From the NCBI RefSeq assembly GCF_004011695.2, contig NC_082423.1:744001-808000 (forward strand): DNA of 64,000 nucleotides, given 5' to 3'. The DNA comes from Ascochyta rabiei (Eukaryota; Ascomycota; Dothideomycetes; Pleosporales; Didymellaceae). The position numbers and the translations under genes were made by a program. A model generated the notes under the pieces. That model worked only from the letters and a program-made list of their open reading frames with translations, did not search any database and was not told where the DNA came from. Shown here in pieces: positions 54,739 to 64,000 of the stretch. Position 1 is the first letter of the stretch. Each line of letters begins with the position of its first letter.

Positions 54739-55650
54739 AACTGCGTTTTGCTGTCTCTACTCTGCTATAATCTAATACTATAAGTTACTTAAAATTAGCA
54801 AAGGTTATATAAGACAACTAATTTATTAGACTTTTTATATAACTGTGCTTTGCTGTCTCTACTCTGCTATAATCCAATACTATACTTAAAATTAGCAAAG
54901 GTTATATAAGACAAGTAATTTATTAAATTACAGTGTTTTGCTGTCTCTACTCTGCTATAACCTAATACTATACTTTAAATCAGCAAAGGTTATATAAGAC
55001 AACTAATTTATTAAACTTAATAAATTACAGTGCTTTACTGTCTCTACTCTGCTATAACCTAATGCTATACTTTAAATCAGCAAAGGTTATATAAGACAAC
55101 TAATTTATTAAACTTGATAAATTACTGCGCTTTGCTGTCTCTACTCTGCTATAATCTATTACTACACTTTAAATTATCAGCTAAGGTTATATAAGACAAC
55201 TGATTTATTAGACTTAATAAATTACAGCGCTTTGCTGTCTCTACTCTGCTATAATCTATTACTACACTTTAAATTATCAGCTAAGGTTATATAAGACAAC
55301 TGATTTGTTAAACTTTTTAAATATGTCACGGGTATTCATACTGTTCGAACCCCAGTCAATCCATCTGATGGATTACTGTACCTTTTTGGTCCGTGTGGCT
55401 CAGGTGGGTTCGAGCCGAGCCCTCACAAAATAACTGTGCTTTACTGTCTCTACTCTGCTATAATCTAATACTATAGTTACTTTAAATTAGCCAAGGCAAG
55501 AGGAGGAAGCAAATTTATTGAATTTATGAAATTACTACGCTTTGCTGTCTCTACTCTGCTATAACCCAATACTATACTTTGAATCAGCCAAGGCAAGAGG
55601 AGATGACGAATTGGGTTACTTTAAAAAACACGCTCTGCTGCCTATACTCC
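54739..55650. repeat. AT-rich tandem satellite, unit about 97 bp, eight to nine copies
   Basis: Each unit begins with a conserved block (for example GCTTTGCTGTCTCTACTCTG, then CTATAAtctaatactata), continues with CAGCAAAGGTTATATAAGAC and ends in an AATTTATTA stretch. Copies begin near 54742, 54844, 54932, 55029, 55129, 55228, 55436, 55539 and 55624. The fifth and sixth units are nearly identical to each other; the last three differ (GCAAGAGGAGG replaces GTTATATAAG). The array is non-coding and is interrupted by the insert at 55324-55432. The stretch 54370-54738 is the 3' region of the PRKRIP1 gene and shows nothing else. Confidence 0.9.
55324..55432 (+). other. GC-richer insert in the satellite with tRNA-like promoter boxes
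   Basis: About 109 bp that belongs to no satellite unit. It includes GTGTGGCTCAGGTGG, which resembles a tRNA A box, immediately followed by GGTTCGAGCC, a good match to the Pol III B box (GGTTCGANNCC). On its other side GTTCGAACCCC is a B-box-like match on the opposite strand. No cloverleaf can be drawn, because the two boxes are too close, so it is not a functional tRNA; a SINE or tRNA fragment is possible. Confidence 0.4.
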
Positions 55651-55717
55651 GCTATGATCTGAAATCTACATAGGTCTCCCTCCATCCTAGTAGCATCTGT
55701 TTGCGTTGCAGAGGTCT

Positions 55718-57435
55718 TCATGACCCCCGACCACGCCCGCCTCTCCCACCACCTCTCCTGTACTTGCCATGCGCATGTCGAGCAGGACTCTCCGCCGCTC
55801 TCTTCCCCTTCCCAAGAGGCGCGCTCGGTGTCGCATCAGCGCTCTTCGACTTCATCTGAAGCCTGGCGACGTATTCGTCCACAATCTCCTTGGCCTCTTG
55901 GAACCTGTGGCCAGCTTCCTCGGCCCGCAGCTTCTCGGGGTCCATCTTCATGCTCGCGTGCATCTTCTTGCAGAGCGCCTCCTCCCTGTCGCCCTGCTCG
56001 TGGTGGTGCACCTCGCACCATCTGTCCAGAACTGCCGTGTTGTGGCCTTTTGTGAACGGGTCGCGGATGTGTGCGATCGCGAAGAGCAGTCTCGATAGAG
56101 CGGGTTCATCTAGCTCGGGGAGTTCGCTGACAAGTTGCCCGTGGTTCTGGTATTGCTGAGTGCCCCACAAGAAGGCGAACAGTACCGCTAGCCAGCGACA
56201 GAGGTCGTCGTCCTCGGGCAGATGCTGGAATGCGAGCACTGCAGTCGACAGCTCGGGTAGCTTCCCCTTGACGCAGTAATTCGTGTTCTGGAATCGGACC
56301 AGCACCGCGAAACACAGAACAGACTCCTTCTTGTGATATGCGAGTATGTACAGCGTGACCAGGTTGTCGCAGTATCGATCGAGGGACAGCAGGCGCGCTC
56401 CCCACGGCTTTACTTCTTCGCTCTTCACCCACTGTAGCCACATGGCGTGTATCACTTTATCCTTAGGCGGTGGAATCCTCAGGCCTATACGCTCTGCGAT
56501 GCTCAAGATTGCTGAAGGGTTTTGGCGAGGGGTTTTAGGAACGCCATTGATCATGCTCTCTGAGCCAGTTGAGATATCGACATCGTCTATCTTTCCTAAA
56601 GCTACACCTTTGATACGTATTTCAGGCTTCTCAAAGCTCATTCGCGACAGTAGGCTTGGTTTTGGTGTTGTGGCTGTTGATGGGGTGGCTGGAACCGAGT
56701 CTGCGATTGTCGACATGTCCTTGTCCTTGTCCATTGATGAACGGCCCTTGGTGGCTAGCGTTGATGACGCGATTAATGCTGTGTCTGCTGCGGAAATCTG
56801 TCGCAGAAACTGGTCGGCAGTATCGCTTTCGCATTTGGATTCGTTGTCCGACAAGATTTTGACTTCTGGAAAATGAGATTCCAACTCCTCCTGATGGCTT
56901 TGATCCATGTCACTTCGGTCCACCCAGAAACCAACAAACTTGACGTATGGAGGAATGATCCGCTGCCTGACAGAACTCCAGAGCGTGAGTTCCTTCTCGG
57001 CGAGGGAGGCTGGTACTTCCGCTGTCAGGGCAGGCTCGGCCTTGGCGATTTCTTCAGCAACCGGCTCGAGAGGAGAGTTGCCTTGGACTGAGGGCTCCAC
57101 GCGATCGCATTCGTGCTCTTCGGATGTCAGAAGCTTGCGTACAATCTTCGCGCCGACAGACGCACAGTCTTGTATAAGTTGTGCACCACGGAGATCGAAA
57201 CTCTCAATCTCACGACCTCCCAGTTTCAAAGCCAGAGTCAGCGGCTGTTTACTGCATATGGAGTCAGCCGTATCATCCGAGCACACCTACCAGTTTCCAC
57301 CAACAGTTTTGGCAAACATGCGCCGTTGAATATGTTGGGATACTCATCCTCGAATTCGGCTTCCAGTCTGCGAAGAAGGTTGTGCAGCTGACACTCGGCT
57401 TCTGTCAGGCAATACTGGTAAGTTTTTCCAACCAT
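55718..57435 (-). CDS. Large protein of unknown function with RGG-type C-terminus
   Basis: Two exons, 57435-57301 and 57244-55718 in the model given, 553 aa. The junction is uncertain. The donor with the best consensus (GTAGGT at 57293) leads to a stop in every combination. A 56-nt intron with donor GTGGAA or a 35-nt intron with donor GTGTGC both keep the frame. The protein starts MVGKTYQYCLTEAECQLHN. It has a Ser/Pro-rich middle (VPATPSTATTPKPSLLS), a helical, folded-looking second half (WGARLLSLDRYCDNLVTLYI; DDLCRWLAVLFAFLWGTQQY), and ends in KYRRGGGRGGRGRGS, an RGG box of the sort that binds RNA. I do not recognise the family. No signal peptide. Confidence 0.6.
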
Positions 57436-58054
57436 TGCTCCCGTGTCAATCCTAGAGTCCATCCGAAAACACGGATCGATTGTTAATTGCTGACCGTCAG
57501 AACGTCCCACAAATGCCACCAAACCACACACTGTTGGGTACAGCCAGCCAGCCAGCCAGTCATACAATGCAAAGGAAAATGCGCTAGAAAGGGCAGAAAA
57601 TGGAGGACTGAGCTATGTGTGAACAGTACGGAAATGTGTCGGAGGGAATGAGCGTGCCTGGACGCTGGAGCAAACGCGATTGTTTTAGCGTGTCTCCTTT
57701 AGGAAGAAAAGGGTCGATGTCGCTGCAAGCACAACCCCACCATTCCCATCCACCCACAGAGGCTCACAGCCATCTCGCTGTAACCAGCCGCTCTTGCACA
57801 AAGTTCGATCATCCGATGATTTCCAGTTGCTACCAGCACTTCGGCAGTTTTATCGAGAAGAGACGTCATGCAGCTTCACCGCACATGGCAAAACAGTTGG
57901 ATCATGAGTAGAGCGAAGTATCAAATTGTATTTACAAGAAGGATAAATGAATGTACAAAATTAAGGGCCAACATCCTGACCGCCGCCATATCCACCAAGG
58001 GTTGAGAATCCAGAAGATTTCCAAAAGTAGTCTCTAATCTCGAGCTAAACCACT
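57436..58054. other. Intergenic, no feature seen
   Basis: About 620 bp between two minus-strand genes. A short CAGC run (CCAGCCAGCCAGCCAG near 57543) is the only repeat. Confidence 0.5.
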
Positions 58055-58871
58055 TTAACCGGAGCAAGTACCGGCCTTGGAGGGCTCGCAGCCACCAGCG
58101 CAGCCGTTGTACATCTGGCACTTGGTCTTTGCGTCAGAGCAGACGTTCTTGAGAGTGGCAGTGTCCTTGTAGTTGGCGTTGATGCCAGCGAGCTCACCGC
58201 CGTTCTTAGCAGTGACACCCTCGATGTAGACGTTACGCTTGCACTGCTTGGAGCACTGGAAAACAGGTCAGTGAGTCGTTATCAAATTCAAGCCTAAAAG
58301 GACTTACGTTTCCACAAGACCTGTAGAGCTTGCCGTAGTCCTCAACGTAGAAGTTGATGACGTTGACGGTACCGCAGCCGTTGTGCTGGATAATCTTGTC
58401 AGAGCCGTGGTAGGCACCACCACCAATGACCCAAGTCTCTTTGCCAGCCTTGTCGTTCTTGATGGTGAGAGCGTCCTCGCAGACATCCTCCCACCAAACG
58501 TACTCGAGAGTGCAGTGACCATCGCAGTGCACGCCCTCAGCTTGGTTCTTTCCGATGATGACATTGCGAAGAGTGGCACCTTCGTGAAGGTAGAAAACAG
58601 CGTCCTTGTAGTCTGAGACATCGTGAGTATTCGCTAGACACAGCTGGTAACACGTCGGTCACTTACTTCCCTCATTCTGGCCACCGCAGGCACCGCTACC
58701 GCGATCGTACCTGTACCACTGGCCATCGAAGACCTGGCCAGCCTTGACTTCGATGACAGCCTTGTTAGTCTTCGTGCCAACGGCCTTGGGGACACCGCCT
58801 GTGTAGCCATTGCAAGCCATGGCGGCGGGAAGGAAAGCTGCAACAGCAGCGAAGATGGTAGAGGCCTTCAT
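58055..58871 (-). CDS. Secreted pectate lyase, polysaccharide lyase family 3
   Basis: Three exons, 58871-58667, 58612-58308 and 58255-58055, 236 aa; introns of 54 and 52 nt. Signal peptide [19 protein letters not shown]. The mature enzyme shows the family's conserved order: [98 protein letters not shown] and a cysteine-rich C-terminus. PL3 enzymes cleave de-esterified homogalacturonan by calcium-dependent beta-elimination on a parallel beta-helix. Length (about 236 aa) matches fungal PL3 exactly. Its presence with a PL4 gene points to pectin degradation in plant tissue. Confidence 0.96.
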
Positions 58872-61255
58872 TTTGAACGATGGATCTTCAAAGAAAGTGT
58901 TGGTTTGGAAGAGTGACTGCTGAAAAAAGAGTGAAAAGGAAGTTTGAAGGACTGAATCGACTGTTCCTGGCTGATGGTTCTCAGGTTGGACTGCCAGTCG
59001 TACTTATAGTCACAACTTCGGTTGCACCCGTATCAAATGTCTACCGTTGTCACATACGAATTTACACAGCCAAGCTCACTACATTGATCTCATCTCGCCC
59101 TGAATGGGACTCACTTCAAGTTTTACCCACAGCTCGTTCGTTAGTACACTTGGCGCCTTGGCTGTTAGCAGAGCTACCTCTGCCGAGAGGAGCGATAAAA
59201 CATGGCAGTGGGTTCGCTAGCCGCAAGGCGGAAATCGGCGATCACAGAAGACGTTTCAAGGCTCGTGCGAGAGGCAGGAAAGCGAAATCGTCCCGCAGAG
59301 GCTGCATTGTGGTGTTGTTCCTGAAACCTCTAGCCTCCCCTTAGCATTCCCGGCGCGCGAACCAATACGCTTTAGGATTGACGTGCGGGAACTGTAAGGC
59401 TTAGCACAGCCTTCTGTCTTGTCGGACAATTACTCCACGATTCAATCCTTCGCCGATGTTTACCTGTAGAAGATAAGGTCATCAGATCGGTGGCACGACG
59501 GCAAAGCGACATCACCATTGTCGATAGCAGCGCAAAGCGTCGCGAGTGCAGACACAGCAGTACATGAGGCTGCCTTTGATAGAGAGCGGTGAGCCACGAC
59601 CAAGCCCCTTTCGACCTGACTCTGTTGCGGCGACGTGCGGCCGAGTGCCCTTCTTGTACCGGCCAAGAACGACTACATTCTTAGCGGCCGTTGTAGCAAC
59701 CCACCGCAAGCCTGGTGCCTGACGCAGTCCTAGCGGGAACCTGGACAAGCATGTGGGAGAAGGGCTGAGCAACTTGACATGCGCAAAGTATCCGCCAACG
59801 CGCGAGACACAAGATGAAAGTCATTCTCGACATCAACTACAGCTGTCATTGTCCCACAATCAATCTTGCGGTCTCACATTCAGGTGATCAGGGTCCGAAC
59901 GTGCAGTATCCGAGTTGTGCCGAATGCGAGCTCGAGAATCCTTCGACGATAAGGCACCGACGGGCGAAGAGAAAAAGTGGAAAACTTTAACATCGCCGCC
60001 TGGGCGCAGGCCATTTTGATATAAGGAATCACACGACAATCCTACAGACGCCGATTTACTATATACAACAGCCAAGACGGACATTGTGGATGGAACGAGA
60101 CAAGCACTTACCGATTTAGCACTCCTAAACAAGGCCGCCAACATTGAGTCTGTCCCCAGCAAGTGCAGGCCTCGAGACGAAGGCAGCCCTTAAACGTCGC
60201 CTTAACTTCTTTGTCCTATCACTCTTTCTTCAGATGCTCAACTGGACCACTCACATCCACACGAACACAGTCGTTGACAAGGATGTATGCGATTGACCGC
60301 AAGTTCTGGTCAACAGCTTTCCAACGTTAGCAACGGACATGAACGATGGGACGGTATGCGTACCTCGAACCTCGTCGAAGACTTGATGCATGTATGCCGC
60401 ATGCAGAAGACCACAGTGCCTGGGCTTGATACACTGATAATCGCAAAATATCAAGTGTCAAGTCTACCTTGCACGTGTCTAGTTGCATATCATCAACGCT
60501 ACAAACATACACCCTTTGGTCACAATGACGCATCTCCAATCGCAAGTTGGAAAGAAACTGTGTCTGAACAACATCCACAACCTCAATCCAAGCACTAAAC
60601 AGATCCGACCGTCTCCGCAACCACAAGTACGGGCCGGCGCGCAGCTGCCGCCCCCCTCTAACCTGGGCGCTGGAAGAGAGCTTAAGAAGCGCGGCCATCA
60701 CAATTTCATCGAGCGTCGATTGTTGCCGTTTTGCCCATCGACACATGGGCCGGTTGTGGAGAAGCACGCGCGTCGGGCGATCGGGCGGGATGTTCATCCG
60801 CCAAGCGAGAGGTTGCGACATCGCGAGCATCAATGGTTGTGCGTTGACGTGCTTGGAAGTGCTTGGAAGAGCTTGGATTTTTCAAAGTGGGTTTGGTCGG
60901 TGCAATGAGTGGGAATTTTTGAGCGTTTGTTCGATTTCTTGGAGGAATGTATGTGGCAGGGCTCGTCTTTTTTTTCGTGGATGTGGTTGTGTAGCAGTGT
61001 GATGCATCAATGGTGGAGAGATTGGGCTGCCCGTGTCGGCTTAGCTGCCATGAGTGCACTGCTGAATATGCTGCTGGCGTGTGGAGTCTGGGGGTCGTTA
61101 GAGAAGAAGCAAACAAGGGGAGATTTCTTGTGGCTGAACTAGTAGTATCGGCGTTTGTTACAAATCTCCATCTACTTGCTCGGCCCTAAATTCGTCCAGC
61201 AAATTGGATATGTCGAATGCTAAAGTATAGTACAGTCTATGTAGTCAAGGAGCTT
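58872..61255. other. Long intergenic region, no gene supported
   Basis: About 2.4 kb between the pectate lyase and the WKF gene. Frames of 100-168 codons exist near 60327-61116 on both strands, but they overlap each other, have no motif and no codon pattern like the neighbours. It may include untranslated or non-coding transcripts that cannot be seen from sequence. Confidence 0.5.
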
Positions 61256-62986
61256 TTAGTCGCTGTCACTGTCGTTATCACTTCCACCAGATCCATCGCT
61301 ATCAGAGCTTGAGCTACTTCCACTTGCACTACCACCATCTGAATCCGAGCTGGAGCCGTCTTTAGACTCAGCGTCAGAGTCATCGCTCGAACTGTCATCG
61401 CTGCTACTATCAGAGCTGCTCTCGTCGCTCGAGATGTCGGTCCTGCGTTTCCTCTTGCGAGCCCTGTCCTGCGGCGCGAGGTTCTGAACCATGGGATTTA
61501 TGCTCGTTGTTGGCTGGGGAGCGGGCAAGATTGGCGCGGTGCGACCAAGTGCTGACAGGAGCGCTTCGGCACGGCTGCGGCGCATGCGTCGAATATATGC
61601 GTCGCCATTAGGGTGGGTTGCGAGGCTCTCCACGTCGCCTTCAACCTTTCTTCGCTTTCGCTCCTTGGCTACTCGCTCTTGCAGTGCGGCTTCCTTGGCA
61701 GCTTTTTGGGCGTCCTCGTCCATGTCTGCCGGTGCTTTGGCGTCTTCTACGTCGAGCTCTTTGATAGCGGACAGTGTTTTCTCTCTCAGTCGCTCGATCA
61801 CGCCTGCACCTTTCAAGCCTTTGATGTACTCGAGTAGTGCGTCACAGTGCTCGTCTGGGATGCGGAAGATGTTCAGGGCGTTGTCGACAACGTCGTTCTG
61901 CTTAGCCTTGTTGAACTTCCAGTTGTCGCGGTCGTTGTAGTACTGTGTAAGGTAGGAGATGTAGATGGAAGGATCCTTTTTCTTGCCTTTGGGACCAGGT
62001 GCAGACTGCTCTTTGCTTTCTTTCGCGGGTTTGGCTGGCTGTGACGCTTTCTGGGGGGTTGACTGCTCTTCTTTGGCTGTAGCGCTTGCAGCAAAAGCTG
62101 CTGCTTCCTTTTCTTTTGTTGATGTCTTGTCCTTCTTCTTCCTCTCTTTATTTTCGGTCTTTACCACTTCCTTGGGCTCTTCGACCGCTGAAGGTGCTGA
62201 GGTGAAGCTGGGTTGATCTGGAATTCCGGTGTCCTCTCCCTTCTGCTCAGCTGCCCATTTTTTGAACCACGTCTGTCCACTGTCTCCGTCCACCCTCTTC
62301 GTGTCAGGTGTAAAAGCAACGGACTTGCGCCTGTCGGTCCTTGGAGGGGATCCTGAAGGGTCTTTACTGCGGTCTCGAAGGATAGGCTGATGTTTTTGTG
62401 GGGTTGAGAACGAGGGCGCCGGGAGTTGATCGACCTCAGTCGAAGCAAGTAAAGTCGCTCTTGTTCTCACGGGCACAGCCTCAGCAGGTGAAGGTGCAGG
62501 CGGATTTTGCTGGGCCAGCTTCTTGCGGTCTTTCGGAGTAAGCTTGGGCTTCTTCTTCTTTCCTTGGCGATAGTTTGGGTCCCCTCCTTTTGCTGGTGTG
62601 GCCGAAGAGGGCTCCTCGTGGGTGAGGTCCGGCATAGCATGATCTTCCTGAGAAACGGCAGGCGCATCCGCAACAGCATTCTCGCGTGCGTGAACTTCTT
62701 CCGCTACCGTCCGGCTTTTTTTCAATGTTGTTGGTTCGCTCTCGTCTGCTGCCTCGTGTTGGTGTTTTCGTTTGCCAAGCTTTGACGTGTTTCCACTTCG
62801 GGTAGGCTCGGTGAGTGGCTCAGAGAGATTGGGAGTCTCTTTTGCTGCATCAGGAGTTGGGACAGGCTGGTTCTCGCCTCCGTGCGATGCAGCGGGCTCG
62901 GTCACGGCGACTCCGGATTGAGCCTCGCTCTGCAGCGCAAGGCCAAGTCTTCGCCAGGCGGGAATCCTCGTGCCGTTTTGTGCCAT
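61256..62986 (-). CDS. WKF-domain protein (C7orf50-like)
   Basis: One exon, 576 aa from the ATG at 62986 (MAQNGTRIPAWRRLGLAL). Most of the protein is disordered, with Lys-rich stretches (GKKKKPKLTPKDRKKLAQ) that could be nuclear or nucleolar signals. The conserved domain lies near residues 340-420: YISYLTQYYNDRDNWKFNKA with the name-giving Trp-Lys-Phe, then VVDNALNIFRIPDEHCDAL. Human C7orf50 and relatives are nucleolar and linked to ribosome biogenesis. The C-terminus is a long Ser/Asp run, a probable casein-kinase-2 target of the sort found in nucleolar proteins. It diverges from the proteasome gene. Confidence 0.9.
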   Translation of the reverse strand: MAQNGTRIPAWRRLGLALQSEAQSGVAVTEPAASHGGENQPVPTPDAAKETPNLSEPLTEPTRSGNTSKLGKRKHQHEAADESEPTTLKKSRTVAEEVHARENAVADAPAVSQEDHAMPDLTHEEPSSATPAKGGDPNYRQGKKKKPKLTPKDRKKLAQQNPPAPSPAEAVPVRTRATLLASTEVDQLPAPSFSTPQKHQPILRDRSKDPSGSPPRTDRRKSVAFTPDTKRVDGDSGQTWFKKWAAEQKGEDTGIPDQPSFTSAPSAVEEPKEVVKTENKERKKKDKTSTKEKEAAAFAASATAKEEQSTPQKASQPAKPAKESKEQSAPGPKGKKKDPSIYISYLTQYYNDRDNWKFNKAKQNDVVDNALNIFRIPDEHCDALLEYIKGLKGAGVIERLREKTLSAIKELDVEDAKAPADMDEDAQKAAKEAALQERVAKERKRRKVEGDVESLATHPNGDAYIRRMRRSRAEALLSALGRTAPILPAPQPTTSINPMVQNLAPQDRARKRKRRTDISSDESSSDSSSDDSSSDDSDAESKDGSSSDSDGGSASGSSSSSDSDGSGGSDNDSDSD

Positions 62987-63308
62987 GATCAAATGCGGAA
63001 TACAGAAGTCGTCTTATTACAATCATGCGGAGATGCGTGCCATCGCTCAACTCCGAATCAGCTCGAGCAGTGTATCCGTCCGTTTCTGAAGGTCGAATGA
63101 GAGACGTGAAAAGAGATTTTGGAGCTGGAGATGCACGGATGGTGGCCCAAGCTCGGGCTCCAGGCCGCCAGTGGCAGGCGCGTCCAGCATCCTACGACGA
63201 CGACATCTCGCCCGCCATCGACCACCAGCACCGCCCCAGCCTACGACGACCTCCAAGACCCGCTTCGAAGCTGAACCACAAAAAGCCACACATATACCCG
63301 CCACCATC
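62987..63308. promoter_or_regulatory. Divergent promoter, WKF gene and proteasome alpha-1
   Basis: A 322-bp region between two start codons facing outwards. No clear TATA box and no exact copy of the yeast proteasome control element GGTGGCAAA was found. Confidence 0.5.
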
Positions 63309-64000
63309 ATGTCTGGTGCGTCGCCATCGCCCCTCCTAGCTCGTGTTTGATTGTTACATATGCTAACGGCTCCCCCGTCCTGTAGGAAGCGCAGGCTACG
63401 ACAGACACATCACCATCTTCTCCGACCAAGGTCGCCTCTACCAAGTCGGTACGATTCCCCTCACACGGTCTCACCTGACTCTGCCCCTTGGCAGCCCCGC
63501 CTTGCGGCTCTTCATGCTGCCCCCACGTACCTCCGCTGACATGGCGGGCCCTTAGAATATGCATTCAAGGCAATCACGGCAGCGAACATCACATCACTGG
63601 GAGTGAGGGGCAAGGACTGCGCAGTGGTCATCTCGCAGAAGAAGGTCCCTGTAGGTTGCTCGACATGAGGAGGATGCGGCAGCACGGCACTAACACCCGT
63701 GCTAGGACAAGCTCATCGAGCCATCCTCCGTCTCCCACATCTTCCGGCTATCCTCGTCTGTTGGCTGTGTCATGACGGGTTCTATTGCCGATGCAAGAGC
63801 GTCTGTGAGCAGAGCGCGGGGTGAAGCTGCCGAGTTCCGCTACAAGTACGGCTACGAGATGCCTTGCGACGTCCTTGCTAAGAGGATAGCCAACATCAGC
63901 CAGGTCTACACACAGCGGGTGAGCGAGAACAACACAAGAACCAACCTGGGAACACAAGCGCTAACTTCGGTGCAGGCTTACATGCGACCACTCGGCGTTG
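63309..64000 (+). CDS. scl1: 20S proteasome subunit alpha type 6 (alpha-1, Scl1), 5' part
   Basis: Partial at the right edge of the window. Exons: 63309-63315, 63386-63448, 63556-63650, 63706-63918 and 63976 to beyond 64000, all in frame. The first exon is 7 nt (ATG TCT G); introns are 55-107 nt. The protein begins [20 protein letters not shown], the N-terminal alpha-subunit signature, continues [20 protein letters not shown] and SKKVPDKL-like ([18 protein letters not shown]), then [20 protein letters not shown] and ends here at YMRPLGV. It forms the outer alpha ring of the 20S proteasome and helps gate substrate entry. An essential single-copy gene in yeast (SCL1). Confidence 0.96.

Noticed and set aside
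60327..61116. Frames of 136-168 codons between the pectate lyase and the WKF gene
   Set aside because: They overlap on opposite strands and in different frames and show no recognisable motif.

Overview
The window is nuclear DNA of a filamentous ascomycete, most likely a dothideomycete of the order Pleosporales. The evidence is short introns (mostly 47-60 nt) with CTAAC or TACTAAC branch sites, long intergenic regions rich in microsatellites, two AT-rich relics that look mutated by RIP, F-box-like paralogues with the LPGELRNRIYNY signature, and plant-cell-wall enzymes beside small secreted cysteine proteins. That mix suggests a plant-associated or plant-pathogenic lifestyle. The species cannot be read from the sequence. 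Gene models were spliced by hand from frame, GT-AG sites and family conservation.

Left part (1-20.6 kb): mostly housekeeping. A proline-rich protein of unknown function, a Crp1/Mdg1-type glycogen-binding-fold protein with a long repetitive tail, the regulatory subunit of protein kinase A, a fungal transcription-factor-like protein, a tail-anchored FHA protein, and the largest subunit of RNA polymerase III. The FHA and Pol III genes diverge from a repeat-rich 0.8 kb promoter.

Middle (20.6-40 kb): an accessory region. Two F-box-like paralogues (one broken) lie between inverted copies of one degenerate minisatellite. A hemerythrin-like protein follows, then a 475 bp AT-rich element with terminal inverted repeats. 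Next comes a secretome island: a six-cysteine secreted protein, a PD-(D/E)XK nuclease-like protein beside a kinase-fold protein, a secreted lipocalin, a broken kinase copy, a rhamnogalacturonan lyase (PL4) and a pro-peptide-bearing cysteine-rich secreted protein. Another F-box-like gene closes the region.

Right part (40-64 kb): two DHA1-type MFS exporters, an OTU deubiquitinase convergent with a thiol-methyltransferase-like protein, two proteins of unknown function, a histidine-phosphatase (phosphoglycerate-mutase-like) protein, a PRKRIP1 homologue, a 0.9 kb tandem satellite of about 97 bp units, a large RGG-tailed protein of unknown function, a secreted pectate lyase (PL3), a WKF-domain protein and, cut by the window end, proteasome subunit alpha-1 (PSMA6/Scl1).

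The two pectin lyases attack different parts of pectin (PL3 the homogalacturonan backbone, PL4 the rhamnogalacturonan I backbone) and could act together on plant tissue with the small secreted proteins. The other genes are ordinary cellular machinery.
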